Notes: a model not told the origin generated them from the letters alone. Shown: positions 7,833 to 17,639, counted from the first letter of the stretch. The stretch: DNA of 64,000 bases from Sphingobacterium tabacisoli (GCF_017908035.1 NZ_JAEQMU010000002.1:372001-436000); one strand, 5' to 3'. Program-made: numbers and translations.

Positions 7833-8894
7833 ATGTTTTTTTATCAAGATGCCTCTTTTGAAAATTTATCCATACACCATGTTGGCAATAAAGCCAATGA
7901 TGAGTTCTATATCTTATCCGAGGCGCCTGTGGATTTAGTGGGGGATGAGGTATTGCCGGATTTATTGATGCAGTACTTTATGAAACCTTTCGTTAAGGCC
8001 AATGAGGTGTATCGTTTTTTTCATCCGAATGAGGAATTGCAACTCAACGAAGTCTATCACTTTAGTAAGAAATTTTTCGATCGGGAGATTGATTTTCATG
8101 AATTTTCGCAACAGGTCACTAAGCATCTGTATGAGGTGTCCGAACATCCTAAGATTAAGCCAGGGGAGGTATATGTGGTATCGCTAAAGAATGTGCAGAT
8201 GGAAGGAGAGGATTGGAGTGCTGTGGGTATTTTTAAGTCAGAGAATAAAGAAGCTTATCTGAAAGTATATCCGGAACAAGGGGGCTTTCAGTTGAACTAT
8301 GAGCAAGAGGCTATCAATATCAATAAACTGGATAAAGGGGTCGTTATTGTCAATACGGAAGCTGAGGAAGGATTTAAGGTTCTTGTCGTCGATCAGACGA
8401 ATCAGTCGGAAGCGGTATATTGGAAGGATAATTTTCTGCAGCTTAAATCCCGGAATGACAATTACCAACAGACAGGCAACCTGATGAAGGTGTATAAAAA
8501 CTTTGTTAATGAGAAGTTGGATGAAGTCTTTGAGCTGGAAACTGCAGATAAGATAGATCTATTGAATCGGTCTATGAATTATTTTAAGACGAAAGAGACA
8601 TTTGATAGTGCTGAGTTTGAAGAGGAGGTTATCGGTAATCCTCAGGCTGTGGGTTTATTTAATGAGTATAAGCAGAATTTTGAGGATGAGTTTGATTTGC
8701 CTTTTCAGGCTAACTTTGAGATTGCAACTCCAGCGGTAAAGAAAATGCAGTCTTCCTATAAGTCGGTTATTAAGCTGGATAAGAATTTCCATGTTTATGT
8801 ACATGGGAAACGGGAATATTTGGAACATGGGTATGATGAGGAGAAAGGGATGAACTACTATAAGTTGTATTACGAAAATGAGAGCGAGGGGTAA
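7833..8894 (+). CDS. 37-kDa nucleoid-associated protein (NdpA/YejK family)
   Basis: A 353-residue cytoplasmic protein recognised as the NA37 family from its overall layout: LSIHHVGNKANDEFYILSEAPVDL at the N-terminus and a central KSENKEAYLKVYPEQ block. Enterobacterial YejK is found with the nucleoid. Members in phage or plasmid contexts also exist, but nothing mobile is next to this copy. The gene ends inside the start of the DUF3810 gene (17-bp overlap), implying translational coupling. Confidence 0.78.
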   Translation: MFFYQDASFENLSIHHVGNKANDEFYILSEAPVDLVGDEVLPDLLMQYFMKPFVKANEVYRFFHPNEELQLNEVYHFSKKFFDREIDFHEFSQQVTKHLYEVSEHPKIKPGEVYVVSLKNVQMEGEDWSAVGIFKSENKEAYLKVYPEQGGFQLNYEQEAININKLDKGVVIVNTEAEEGFKVLVVDQTNQSEAVYWKDNFLQLKSRNDNYQQTGNLMKVYKNFVNEKLDEVFELETADKIDLLNRSMNYFKTKETFDSAEFEEEVIGNPQAVGLFNEYKQNFEDEFDLPFQANFEIATPAVKKMQSSYKSVIKLDKNFHVYVHGKREYLEHGYDEEKGMNYYKLYYENESEG

Positions 8895-10008
8895 TAACCA
8901 ACGTAATATTAAGTATTATGTGCTTTTGGGAGGTACTGTGCTTTTCCAATTTGGGCTGTTCTTTTTGAAAGACCAACCGGAATGGATAGAACGGTATTAT
9001 TCGCGAGGGTTCTATCCGCTGTTTTCTTATTTGTCTGTTATTCTCTTTTCTTGGGTTCCGTTTAGTGTGGGCGATTTACTTTATTTCCTATTTGTCCTCG
9101 TTATTGCGGGGTTATTTATAGGGATGATGCGATCCTTGGTAAAAAAGAACTGGCAGAAAGGAGGGCGATATGTATTGCGTCTTTTGACTTTCCTTTGTGT
9201 GCTGTATACTTTTTTTTATGTGAATTGGGGGCTTAATTATTATAGGCTACCTATTACAAAGCATCTGGGGCTGGATGTTGATGAAACGCATGCGAACGAT
9301 TATAGGGATGTGCTGGGGAAGTATATTGTGATGGCTAATACATTGCGAGATCAATTGGATGTAAAAAGCCAGTCTCGATTGGGGGTGAGGGTGGATCTAC
9401 AGGAATATATCCGGCAGGATACGGTATTTGCTCCTTTGCTGTCCAAGACTCAGGTGCACGCAAAAAGTCCTTTGTCGAGTGCGTTGGTTTCTTACTTTAC
9501 GGTGTCCGGATATTTCAATCCATTTAGTATGGAGGCTCATGTTAATCAGGAGATTCCTAATTCTTCCTATCCTTTTGTATATGTACACGAGTTGGCTCAT
9601 CAGATGGGAATTGGATTTGAGGATGAGTGTAATTTTATTGCTTTTCGTTTATTGGTGGATCATGAAAATGGCTGGTACAGATATGCTGCGTATTATGCCG
9701 CGATACAGAGCCTTTTGAAGCCCTTGTATGGAGATAAAGAGCAATTGGAGCGAGTTCGTAATATGCTGTCTGAAAAAGTACGTGCAGATTTTAAGGAAGA
9801 GTATGCTTTTTGGCAATCCAAGCAAGGTTGGATTGAGCAGCTTACCAGTCTGTTTTATAATCAATATTTGCAACATAACAATCAACCCGAGGGATTGGCG
9901 CGTTATGATATGATGGCAAAACTTATAGTTGCCTGGGAAAAGCAAAAGCGCCATGAATTATCTCCCCAAGATTTGGGGCGGATATATGCTCCTCCGGTAG
10001 TCAAGTAA
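8878..10008 (+). CDS. DUF3810 integral membrane protein with HExxH zinc-peptidase motif
   Basis: A 376-residue protein. Hydrophobic segments near residues 14-31, 43-65, 70-90 and 100-118 are followed by a soluble domain containing VYVHELAHQMGIGFEDECNF. The HELAH motif and the acidic residues after it are those of a gluzincin-like metallopeptidase, so the DUF3810 domain is probably an extracytoplasmic zinc protease. Conserved in Bacteroidota, function unknown. It starts 17 bases inside the preceding gene. The convergent Nudix gene ends 22 bp downstream. Confidence 0.8.
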   Translation: MRARGNNQRNIKYYVLLGGTVLFQFGLFFLKDQPEWIERYYSRGFYPLFSYLSVILFSWVPFSVGDLLYFLFVLVIAGLFIGMMRSLVKKNWQKGGRYVLRLLTFLCVLYTFFYVNWGLNYYRLPITKHLGLDVDETHANDYRDVLGKYIVMANTLRDQLDVKSQSRLGVRVDLQEYIRQDTVFAPLLSKTQVHAKSPLSSALVSYFTVSGYFNPFSMEAHVNQEIPNSSYPFVYVHELAHQMGIGFEDECNFIAFRLLVDHENGWYRYAAYYAAIQSLLKPLYGDKEQLERVRNMLSEKVRADFKEEYAFWQSKQGWIEQLTSLFYNQYLQHNNQPEGLARYDMMAKLIVAWEKQKRHELSPQDLGRIYAPPVVK

Positions 10009-10030
10009 GGCTAACGGAGGAGCTGTAGTC

Positions 10031-10666
10031 CTATTTTAGGCTACTGTTTTTTTTCTTTTTCTTCTTTATTTTTTCTATAATTTCATTAATTAGAGGGTAG
10101 GTGTTGCCTTCTACTTTATCTAATTCTCTCGGATCAAGCCAGATTGCTTGTGTGATGTCTTCTTCGGTTTGAGGAATTAATTTAGGGACTTTGTTTGCCC
10201 CCATTTCATACCACTTGGTTTGTTTTAGGACAAATTTGCCACGCATATAATAGGTGTGGTAGGTTGTGGCAATTTTAGGCCCCAGATAGTTTACTTTTAT
10301 ACCGCATTCTTCTTCTACTTCACGGAGAGCAGCATCTTTCATTTTTTCAGACTCTTCGACCTTTCCTTTCGGTAAATCCCATTTGTCGAGCCTATAAATA
10401 AAAAGGTAATCTCCTTCTCCATTTTTCACCAATCCACCTGCTGCATGAATTATTTTTACGGTAGAAAGTATGTTTTTTAACACCTGGTTAATGTTAGGGT
10501 GTACATAGAGGTAAGTTATGTCATTGTTTTTCGTGATACTGTTGAAAAGTTTTTCCATATCAATATCTTGTAAACCAATAGTTTGTACGTTTCCTTTGAT
10601 AGAAGGGGCAAAATCTGCTAAAATTAGCAGGCTTTGGTTCATATAAATTTTATAAATTTGTGCCAT
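10031..10666 (-). CDS. Nudix hydrolase
   Basis: A 211-residue protein with a perfect Nudix box at residues 101-123 (G-x5-E-x7-REVEEECGI). Residues 1-70 are an additional N-terminal domain (MAQIYKIYMNQSLLILAD) seen in Bacteroidota Nudix proteins. The upstream start at 10666 keeps the first beta strand and is preferred over the internal ATG at 10642. The C-terminus is a lysine run (KIKKKKKKNSSLK). Substrate unknown; family members cleave nucleoside diphosphates linked to another group. Its start codon shares the sequence CATG with the divergent pyrE start codon. Confidence 0.85.
   Translation of the reverse strand: MAQIYKIYMNQSLLILADFAPSIKGNVQTIGLQDIDMEKLFNSITKNNDITYLYVHPNINQVLKNILSTVKIIHAAGGLVKNGEGDYLFIYRLDKWDLPKGKVEESEKMKDAALREVEEECGIKVNYLGPKIATTYHTYYMRGKFVLKQTKWYEMGANKVPKLIPQTEEDITQAIWLDPRELDKVEGNTYPLINEIIEKIKKKKKKNSSLK
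10653..10660 (+). promoter_or_regulatory. -7 element of pyrE, 4 bp from the start codon
   Basis: TAAATTTG matches TAnnTTTG exactly. A TTTG at 10633-10636 lies 16 bp upstream, shorter than usual. Transcription would begin at about 10664, giving a leader of zero to two bases. Confidence 0.45.
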
Positions 10667-11312
10667 GAATAATTTTAATGAGGTTGAACAAAAAATTGCT
10701 GAATCCTTATTGCAAATTAAAGCAATAAAATTACAACCTAAAAGTCCTTTTACATGGGCATCAGGGTGGAAGTCTCCAATTTACTGTGATAATCGTGTCG
10801 CATTATCGCATCCAGCTATTCGTACGTATATACGTCAAAAGCTTTCTCAATTAATCCAAGAGGAGTTTGGATCGGTAGATATGATATCGGGTGTGGCAAC
10901 TGCAGGAATACCTCAGGGTGTATTGGTTGCACAGGATTTAGGTTTGCCTTTTTCTTATGTACGTGCTAGTGCTAAAGAGCATGGCCGTCAGAATTTAATC
11001 GAGGGAGAGGTTGTCTCGGGACAACGTGTAGTCGTTATCGAGGATCTCGTCTCTACGGGGAAAAGCTCATTGCAAGCTGTAAAGGCTTTGCGTGATGCAG
11101 GATGTAATGTTGTTGGATTGGTTTCTATCTTTACGTACGGTCTAGATGTAGCGACAACAAACTTTGCTGAGGCAAAATGTCCATTATTCAGTCTATGTGA
11201 CTATAATGCGCTTATCCATGTTGCGGTAGATAAGAGTTATGTTCTAGAGGCTGATATTGCTGTTTTAGAACAGTGGCGTGTGGATCCGGCAAACTGGACG
11301 TCTGAAGTTTAA
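10665..11312 (+). CDS. pyrE: Orotate phosphoribosyltransferase
   Basis: A 215-residue enzyme that joins orotate and PRPP to give orotidine 5'-phosphate in pyrimidine synthesis. The PRPP-binding motif VVVIEDLVSTGKSS is at residues 122-135, with KSPIYCDNR near residue 37 and the SGVATAGIP loop near 75. Length and layout are standard. It is divergent from the Nudix gene with overlapping start codons, and an SRPBCC gene follows after 20 bp in the same direction. pyrD lies 15 kb away, so the pathway genes are scattered. Confidence 0.95.
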   Translation: MNNFNEVEQKIAESLLQIKAIKLQPKSPFTWASGWKSPIYCDNRVALSHPAIRTYIRQKLSQLIQEEFGSVDMISGVATAGIPQGVLVAQDLGLPFSYVRASAKEHGRQNLIEGEVVSGQRVVVIEDLVSTGKSSLQAVKALRDAGCNVVGLVSIFTYGLDVATTNFAEAKCPLFSLCDYNALIHVAVDKSYVLEADIAVLEQWRVDPANWTSEV

Positions 11313-11332
11313 AAATATAAATCTTTAGTGAT

Positions 11333-11728
11333 ATGACTGTTATCCAGAACAACGTAATTATAAACAAACCTATAGGTGAGGTTTATACTTTCTTGGCTGA
11401 TTTGAACAACCATGAGCAGCTGATGCCCGAGAATATTTATAATTGGACATCGACTGCAGACGAAGCTCGTTTTACCATTAAAAATATGGCGAAATTAGCG
11501 TTAAAAATCAGTCAGCGTATTGAAAACAAGGAGATTGTCTGTGTGCCTTCTGAAGAGGCTCCTTTCGATATTAAATTAGCTTGGAGATTGGAGGAGCAGG
11601 GAAATGAAACTAGAGCTACATTTGTCATCGAAGCACAGCTTAATATGATGATGAAGATGATGGCTTCGGGCCCTTTACAAAAGTTGGTTGATCATCAGAT
11701 TCAACGGTTGAAAGAGACGTTAGGATAA
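11333..11728 (+). CDS. SRPBCC (START-like) small protein
   Basis: A 131-residue cytoplasmic protein with the helix-grip fold pattern of the SRPBCC superfamily: an N-terminal strand then INKPIGEVYTFLADLNNHEQLMP, and a long C-terminal helix (LVDHQIQRLKETL). Members bind hydrophobic ligands or act as cyclases; none of these activities can be assigned here. It follows pyrE by 20 bp and is closed by a hairpin terminator, so it is probably co-transcribed with pyrE. Confidence 0.75.
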   Translation: MTVIQNNVIINKPIGEVYTFLADLNNHEQLMPENIYNWTSTADEARFTIKNMAKLALKISQRIENKEIVCVPSEEAPFDIKLAWRLEEQGNETRATFVIEAQLNMMMKMMASGPLQKLVDHQIQRLKETLG

Positions 11729-11756
11729 TAAAGGTTATTTTATCAAAAAAATAAAG

Positions 11757-11784
11757 AAGGGTAGATTTGTTTCTGCCCTTTTTT
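11757..11784 (+). terminator. Terminator of pyrE-SRPBCC unit
   Basis: Stem AAGGGTAGA with TCTGCCCTT (one wobble pair) followed by a run of T. Confidence 0.75.
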
Positions 11785-11887
11785 ATTTCGCCGAAAGTTA
11801 TAGTTGAAGGGGAGAGTTGGTGTAAAATTTTTGGTTTTGAAACGTTTTTATTGACAGGAGAGTGATATTGTAACGATTTGGATTCAG

Positions 11888-11895
11888 TATTTTTG
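11888..11895 (+). promoter_or_regulatory. -7 element of the exonuclease-trxB unit
   Basis: TATTTTTG matches TAnnTTTG. No ideal -33 element is seen at 20 bp; ATTG at 11867-11870 is the nearest. Confidence 0.45.
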
Positions 11896-11925
11896 TATAT
11901 ACAGATTTAGAATTATCTTTAGCCC

Positions 11926-12867
11926 ATGGAATTAAATTTGAGAAGACCGCTAGCCTTTTTTGACTTAGAAACTACAGGTGTAAATATTGCTACGGACAAG
12001 GTTGTTGAGATTGCTATCGTAAAAATATTGCCTGGTGGCAGTGAGGAAGTGTATACAAAAAAGGTTAATCCTGGGATTCCAATTCCACCAGCATCATCAT
12101 TGTTTCATGGTATTTATGATGAAGATGTAAAAGACTTGCCGCTCTTTAAAGATTTGGCTCAAGAGATTGCTGATTTTATTGGTGATGCTGACTTGGCAGG
12201 GTATAATTCCAATAAATTTGATGTCCCTATGCTGATGGAAGAGTTCTTGGCCGCGGGAGTTGATTTTTCTTTGGAAGGACGGGCTTTTATTGATGTACAG
12301 AATATATTCCATCAAATGGAGCAACGTACGCTGAAAGCAGCCTATCGTTTCTATTGTGATCAAAGTCTGGAGAATGCGCACCAAGCTGAGGCGGATGTAC
12401 GTGCTACTTATGAGGTGCTTAAAGCGCAGTTGGAAAAATATAATGGGGTTGCTTTTGAAGATAAGCATGGAGAAGTATCTTATCCTGTAGTGAATGATGT
12501 GCAAGCGCTACATACGTTTACAAACCTGTCCAAGCCTGTTGATTTTGCGGGACGTTTGGTCTACAATGAAGATGGGGAGGTGACTATTAATTTTGGTAAA
12601 CATAAAGGTAAAAATGTGACGGATGTGTTTGATGTCGAACCAAGTTACTATGCTTGGATGCAAAATGGAGATTTTCCACGTTATACTAAAAAGGTATTAG
12701 AGAATATCTGGAATGCGTACAAAAGCCAGAAAAAAGAAGTAAAAACAAAAGAGGCTACTGAAGGAGAGGGGCATGTGAAGCGTGAGTTTAAGAAAAAGGT
12801 GGATGAGCCTGGTAAACCTATAACGAATGATATGTTAAAGAGTTTGCAAGATAGATTTGGGAAGTAA
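11926..12867 (+). CDS. DnaQ-like 3'-5' exonuclease with ExoX-like C-terminal domain
   Basis: A 313-residue protein. The DEDDh exonuclease fold occupies residues about 8-170, with Asp13 and Glu15 in FFDLETTG, Asp99 in NKFD, His152 and Asp157 in AHQAEAD. Residues about 213-260 (INFGKHKGKNVTDVFDVEPSYYAWM) resemble the small domain found after exodeoxyribonuclease X-type exonucleases. A lysine- and glutamate-rich tail follows. It could proofread or trim DNA ends; it is not a full DNA polymerase III epsilon subunit by context. trxB follows after 20 bp. Confidence 0.85.
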   Translation: MELNLRRPLAFFDLETTGVNIATDKVVEIAIVKILPGGSEEVYTKKVNPGIPIPPASSLFHGIYDEDVKDLPLFKDLAQEIADFIGDADLAGYNSNKFDVPMLMEEFLAAGVDFSLEGRAFIDVQNIFHQMEQRTLKAAYRFYCDQSLENAHQAEADVRATYEVLKAQLEKYNGVAFEDKHGEVSYPVVNDVQALHTFTNLSKPVDFAGRLVYNEDGEVTINFGKHKGKNVTDVFDVEPSYYAWMQNGDFPRYTKKVLENIWNAYKSQKKEVKTKEATEGEGHVKREFKKKVDEPGKPITNDMLKSLQDRFGK

Positions 12868-12887
12868 TATAGAATAATAGAAAATAG

Positions 12888-13850
12888 ATGAATACACAAC
12901 AAGAGATTGAACACGTAAAATGTCTAATCATTGGCTCAGGTCCGGCTGGATATACTGCAGCTATTTATGCGGCGCGTGCCGATTTGAAGCCTGTCGTTTA
13001 TACAGGTATAGTACCGGGAGGTCAGTTGACTCAGACTACTGAGGTGGACAACTTTCCAGGGTATCCGCAGGGGGTAACTGGTCCAACGATGATGGATGAC
13101 CTTCGTGCGCAAGCAGAGCGCTTCGGAACAGATGTGCGTTTTGGTTATGCTACTAAAGTTGATTTCTCTAAAGAAGGTGGTATACACACTGTTGTTATTG
13201 ATGGTGTGAAAACTGTTACTGCAGAGACTGTGATTATTGCTACTGGTGCTACAGCTAAATATTTAGGATTGCCGTCTGAGCAATTGTATATGGGTGGTGG
13301 TGTTTCGGCATGTGCCGTATGTGATGGGTTCTTCTACAAAGGACAGGATGTAGCTATTGTTGGAGCTGGAGATACAGCGGCTGAGGAAGCTACCTATTTA
13401 GCTAAGCTATGTAATAAAGTGCATATGTTAGTTCGCCGTGACGAATTCCGTGCTTCAAAAGCAATGGTGCACCGTGTGATGAATACGAAGAATATTGAAG
13501 TTCATTACATGAGTGAAGCACAAGAAATTTTAGGTGACGGTCAGGTGGTGACAGGGGTACGTGTGTTGAATAACCAAACAAAAGAAACGAAAGACTTAGA
13601 GGTAACAGGTTTCTTTGTGGCTATTGGACATCAGCCAAACACAGAGTTGTTCAAAGACGTTTTAGATATGGACGAGACTGGCTACTTGATTACAAAACCA
13701 AACATTACAGCTACTAATATTCCAGGTGTGTTTGCATGTGGTGACGTACAGGATAATGTATACCGTCAAGCAATTACTGCTGCGGGTACAGGATGTATGG
13801 CGGCTCTAGAAGCTGAACGTTATTTGGCTGCTAAAGAAGACGGCGAATAA
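12888..13850 (+). CDS. trxB: Thioredoxin-disulfide reductase
   Basis: A 320-residue NADPH-dependent flavoenzyme that reduces thioredoxin in the cytoplasm. FAD motif GSGPAGYTAAIYAAR lies at residues 16-30, the redox-active CAVC pair is Cys142 and Cys145, the NADPH motif is GAGDTAAEE, and the second FAD contact is FACGDVQD near the C-terminus. Length is normal. It follows the exonuclease gene by 20 bp, likely one operon, and ends at a strong terminator. Confidence 0.95.
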   Translation: MNTQQEIEHVKCLIIGSGPAGYTAAIYAARADLKPVVYTGIVPGGQLTQTTEVDNFPGYPQGVTGPTMMDDLRAQAERFGTDVRFGYATKVDFSKEGGIHTVVIDGVKTVTAETVIIATGATAKYLGLPSEQLYMGGGVSACAVCDGFFYKGQDVAIVGAGDTAAEEATYLAKLCNKVHMLVRRDEFRASKAMVHRVMNTKNIEVHYMSEAQEILGDGQVVTGVRVLNNQTKETKDLEVTGFFVAIGHQPNTELFKDVLDMDETGYLITKPNITATNIPGVFACGDVQDNVYRQAITAAGTGCMAALEAERYLAAKEDGE

Positions 13851-13866
13851 CGTTTTTGAATAAAAT

Positions 13867-13905
13867 AAAAAAGGGGATCATTATCTAAAATGCTCCCCTT
13901 TTTTT
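13867..13905 (+). terminator. Terminator of trxB
   Basis: An A-run, AGGGGA, an 16-17 base loop, TCCCCT and a run of T. The flanking A and T runs make it potentially bidirectional, serving also the convergent downstream gene. Confidence 0.75.
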
Positions 13906-14109
13906 CTGAAAGTGTATGTATTATTGATTCGATTCTATATTCCAAGGGATCAATGAGCTCTCTTCGTTCGGTTCAATGGACATCAAGAACTTTTTTCATG
14001 ACATTATTCTTTTTTGAAGGCATTCAAGAGCTCACCCGCTATAATCGGGTTCGGTTCATTCCTGTTGGTGATTCGCAAAAATCACGAAAGTTTTATTGGT
14101 AGTCTGGTA

Positions 14110-14502
14110 TTAGTTTTTCTTACTTACATCCAGCACCGGAACCAATCCTTCTGAAGGCATATAGATAATTTGAGGCAAGTCTCCTTTGTCTGCTAGTTTC
14201 TCCAGTGTCCGTATAAATAGATACTGGTTATAGGTGCTGTTCAGTGTGCCATTTTCTAACTTCATAGCTTCAGCCATTCCTTTCGCCCGTTCAATTTCTG
14301 CCTGAGCATTAAGCTTTTCTGCTTCTAATCTTGCTTTGGCTTCTTCAATGAGGATTTTTCGATTTTGTTCTGCTTTGGCCATTTCAGCTTTACCAGCCAT
14401 TTCTTGTTGCCATACATTATAACGGGGCAGGCCGAACATTAGAATGATGACAATTAATGCTGCAGCTCCTAGAATTATGCCAATTGGTTTGGGTGTGTTC
14501 AT
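14110..14502 (-). CDS. Short membrane-anchored coiled-coil protein resembling an SPFH tail
   Basis: A 130-residue protein. Residues 7-25 form a transmembrane anchor (IGIILGAAALIVIILMFGL). Then comes a long Glu/Lys/Ala-rich coiled coil (residues about 35-85, with AEKLNAQAEIERAKGMAEA) like the C-terminal helix of HflK/HflC and prohibitin-type proteins, but the SPFH globular domain is absent. It may assemble with a full SPFH protein elsewhere. It is 27 bp downstream of the DUF4180 gene on the same strand. Function unknown. Confidence 0.65.
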   Translation of the reverse strand: MNTPKPIGIILGAAALIVIILMFGLPRYNVWQQEMAGKAEMAKAEQNRKILIEEAKARLEAEKLNAQAEIERAKGMAEAMKLENGTLNSTYNQYLFIRTLEKLADKGDLPQIIYMPSEGLVPVLDVSKKN

Positions 14503-14529
14503 ATATATTGGATTAATAATGTTGTTATA

Positions 14530-14895
14530 TTAATGTAGTCCACCAAAGAGTTCGAGCGCTTCTTCTCTTGAGGATACAAAGTGTATACGTTTCATACGAT
14601 TGCTTTCCCGTATGAAATCCTGTAAACTTTTACTTTCATAAACTGTAAAATCTCCTACTATAGCGAGATAGGCTTGATAGGTGGAAAATTTTTGAAGGAT
14701 ATCACCTGCGAGTTTGGTTTTTAGATTAAAGAAGTTTGGGGTAATGTTTTCTTGGTATAAAATCAATTTGTCCGCATCGTTATAGAGGCAGTTCATCATC
14801 AGATTTAATGCATCTTCCTGGTTTTGAATAAAAGTGGTATTTCCTGTTATTTCTGCAATCTTACCCTCTTTGGTAGGTATGTAATTGATTTCCAT
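14530..14895 (-). CDS. DUF4180 domain protein
   Basis: A 121-residue cytoplasmic protein recognised as DUF4180 from its alternating alpha/beta layout and sequences such as QNQEDALNLMMNCLYNDADKLILYQENITPNFFNLKTKLAGDILQKF. That fold resembles STAS-like or SpoIIAA-like domains, but no biochemical role is known. No signal peptide. It probably heads a two-gene unit with the coiled-coil membrane protein. Confidence 0.8.
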   Translation of the reverse strand: MEINYIPTKEGKIAEITGNTTFIQNQEDALNLMMNCLYNDADKLILYQENITPNFFNLKTKLAGDILQKFSTYQAYLAIVGDFTVYESKSLQDFIRESNRMKRIHFVSSREEALELFGGLH

Positions 14896-14964
14896 AGTTC
14901 GGCTTGTCTGTTCTTCTTAATTCTTAAAATATGCTTTTCATAAAGATAAGTAAATGAAAGGCTA

Positions 14965-15000
14965 TAAAAAAAGGACTATTTTTTGTAAAATAGTCCTTTT
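14965..15000 (-). terminator. Terminator of clpB
   Basis: Perfect 14-bp arms (14969-14982 and 14987-15000) around a 4-base loop, followed on the minus strand by a run of T. It lies 29 bp past the clpB stop. Confidence 0.85.
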
Positions 15001-15029
15001 GTGTTTGATTTTAAATCAGGAATGGAACT

Positions 15030-17639
15030 TTATGTATCAGATTGTTCGTTCTTATTGATAAATACAAACTTTCCGTCAAAGACATCCAGCTGGATAATGG
15101 AATCGCTCGTTACATTTCCAGCCAAGATTTCCTTAGATAGCTCATTAAGGATGCGTTTCTGAATAACACGCTTCAGTGGTCGAGCACCATAGATTGGGTC
15201 GTAGCCGAGTTGTGCTAACCAGTCTAATGCATCTTCGGAGGCAGACAAGAATATATTTTGTTCTGCGAGCTGTTTTTGTACACGGTCAAACTGCATACGT
15301 ACAATGCTTCCGATTTCATTTCGACTCAATGGTGTGAACATGATGATTTCATCAATTCTGTTCAAAAATTCTGGACGTATAGATTTTTGAAGGAGTTCAA
15401 ACACTTCGTCTTTTGTTTTTGCGACAACTTCATCTCTGTTGGTATCGGTCAATGTTGCGAAATTCTCCTGTATCAAATGTGAACCCGTATTGGAGGTCAT
15501 GATGATAATGGTGTTTTTGAAGTTTACTACTCTTCCTTTATTATCAGTAAGGTGGCCATCATCTAATACCTGTAGCAGGATGTTGAATACATCCGGATGG
15601 GCCTTCTCTATTTCATCAAGAAGAACCACCGAGTACGGGCGACGTCTTACCGCCTCTGTAAGCTGTCCGCCTTCATCATAACCAACATATCCTGGAGGCG
15701 CCCCTATTAATCGGGATACGGCATGACGTTCCTGATATTCGGACATGTCGATTCTAACAAGAGCATGTTCGTCGTCAAAAAGAAACTCTGCTAACGCTTT
15801 TGCGAGTTCTGTCTTACCGACACCAGTAGTTCCTAAGAATATAAATGAGCCTATCGGTTTCTTAGCATCACTTAAGCCTGCTCTTGAACGGCGTATGGCG
15901 TCAGAAATAGCTTCGATTGCTTCTTCTTGACCAGCTACCCGTTTGTGAAGTTCCTCTTCTAGATTCAGTAGTTTTTGACGCTCCGACTGCACCATTTTGT
16001 TTACAGGTATGCCCGTCCATCTCGATACGACGTCTGCGATGTCTTCCGAAGTAACTTCTTCTTTCAGCATACGGCTACTCTGTTGTTTTTCGTTGAGTTC
16101 AGCTTTTAGCTTTTCGACATTGTCCTGTGCTTCTTTGATTTTTCCGTAACGTAGCTCAGCTACCTTTCCATAATCACCTGCCCGTTCGGCCTGGTCAGCT
16201 TCGAGTTTGTAGTCCTCAATGTTTTGCACCTCTTGGTTGACGCGGTCTACCAGTGTTTTTTCGGATTGCCAAGCTGCTTTTAATGAATCACGTTCGCTGG
16301 ATAGATTTGCGATTGTCTCTGATAGTTCAGCTACTTTCTTATCATCATTCTCCCGTTTTATAGCTTCCCGTTCGATTTCGAGCTGCATGATACGGCGTTC
16401 CAATTCATCCACTGCTTCCGGGACGGAGTCCATTTCCAAACGTAATTTGGAAGCTGCCTCGTCAATTAAGTCAATAGCCTTGTCCGGTAGAAAACGGTCT
16501 GTTATATAACGTTGTGATAATTCTACAGCAGCAATGATGGATTCATCGAGTATCCGTACTTTGTGGTGTGTTTCATAACGTTCTTTAAGTCCCCTTAAGA
16601 TAGAAATGGCATCCTGAGTGTCGGGTTCTTCGACCATTACTTTTTGGAAACGACGTTCGAGGGCTTTGTCTTTCTCGAAATACTTTTGGTATTCATTGAG
16701 TGTGGTCGCTCCTATAGCGCGGAGTTCGCCACGTGCTAGTGCCGGCTTTAGAATGTTTGCGGCATCCATAGCACCTTCGCCTCCGCCAGCGCCGACCAAG
16801 GTATGGATTTCGTCGATGAATAGGATGATCTCGCCATCGCTATCGGAAACCTCTTTTACTACGGCTTTTAATCGCTCTTCAAATTCACCTTTGTATTTTG
16901 CTCCCGCAATTAATGCCCCCATATCTAATGAAAATACAGTTTTATTCTTAAGATTTTCAGGCGCATCGCCCTTGATGATACGATGTGCGATTCCTTCGGC
17001 AATAGCGGTCTTACCAACTCCTGGTTCTCCCACTAAAATAGGATTGTTTTTGGTTCGACGCGAAAGTATCTGCATCACTCTTCTGATTTCTTCGTCACGG
17101 CCAATGACTGGGTCTAATTTTCCAGATTCTGCAAACTCGTTTAGATTGCGGGCATATTTACCTAAGGCATTATAAGTCGCTTCGGCATTCTGATCGGTCA
17201 CTCTGTTATTGCCACGCAATTCTTTTATTGCAAGTTTTAAGTCCTTTTCATTGACACCCTGATCTTTTAATAAGGAGGAGGTCTTGTCGTTTGCTGCCAA
17301 TAAGCTTAATAGCAAGTGTTCGACGGATATGTATTCGTCGTTGAATTCTTTTAAATAGGTCTGTGCCTTTTGCAGGACAGTAGATGTAGAATTGCTAAGG
17401 TAAACGTTGGTGCCACTTACTTTTGGCAAGGATTCTATTAGCTTGTCTACTTCGGATGTGATATACCCGATGTTTGCATTCAGTTTTTTTAATAGATGAC
17501 TTATTATATTTTCATCTACAGCTAATAAAGCTTTTAATAGATGTGCGGGCTCAATCGCTTGTTGTTGATTGCCTACTGCAATCTCCGAAGCTTTTTGTAT
17601 GGCTTCTTGTGCTTTGATTGTATAATTGTTAAAGTTCAT
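15030..17639 (-). CDS. clpB: ATP-dependent disaggregase ClpB
   Basis: An 869-residue Hsp100 chaperone that pulls polypeptides out of aggregates together with DnaK. In order: an N-terminal Clp-N domain ([16 protein letters not shown]), first AAA+ module with Walker A GEPGVGKT near residue 200, a middle coiled-coil domain near 400-530 (the M-domain that marks ClpB, absent from ClpA), and a second AAA+ module with Walker A GTTGVGKT near 606. Single gene with its own terminator. The upstream 250 bp should hold a heat-shock promoter, but I could not identify one with confidence. Confidence 0.97.
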   Translation of the reverse strand: MNFNNYTIKAQEAIQKASEIAVGNQQQAIEPAHLLKALLAVDENIISHLLKKLNANIGYITSEVDKLIESLPKVSGTNVYLSNSTSTVLQKAQTYLKEFNDEYISVEHLLLSLLAANDKTSSLLKDQGVNEKDLKLAIKELRGNNRVTDQNAEATYNALGKYARNLNEFAESGKLDPVIGRDEEIRRVMQILSRRTKNNPILVGEPGVGKTAIAEGIAHRIIKGDAPENLKNKTVFSLDMGALIAGAKYKGEFEERLKAVVKEVSDSDGEIILFIDEIHTLVGAGGGEGAMDAANILKPALARGELRAIGATTLNEYQKYFEKDKALERRFQKVMVEEPDTQDAISILRGLKERYETHHKVRILDESIIAAVELSQRYITDRFLPDKAIDLIDEAASKLRLEMDSVPEAVDELERRIMQLEIEREAIKRENDDKKVAELSETIANLSSERDSLKAAWQSEKTLVDRVNQEVQNIEDYKLEADQAERAGDYGKVAELRYGKIKEAQDNVEKLKAELNEKQQSSRMLKEEVTSEDIADVVSRWTGIPVNKMVQSERQKLLNLEEELHKRVAGQEEAIEAISDAIRRSRAGLSDAKKPIGSFIFLGTTGVGKTELAKALAEFLFDDEHALVRIDMSEYQERHAVSRLIGAPPGYVGYDEGGQLTEAVRRRPYSVVLLDEIEKAHPDVFNILLQVLDDGHLTDNKGRVVNFKNTIIIMTSNTGSHLIQENFATLTDTNRDEVVAKTKDEVFELLQKSIRPEFLNRIDEIIMFTPLSRNEIGSIVRMQFDRVQKQLAEQNIFLSASEDALDWLAQLGYDPIYGARPLKRVIQKRILNELSKEILAGNVTSDSIIQLDVFDGKFVFINKNEQSDT

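Noticed and set aside
13890-14102. 70-codon frame after trxB
   Set aside because: It starts inside the trxB terminator, has low-complexity Phe/Ser composition and matches no family.
15258-17175. Plus-strand frames opposite clpB, up to 185 codons
   Set aside because: These are antisense shadows of the conserved ClpB coding sequence.
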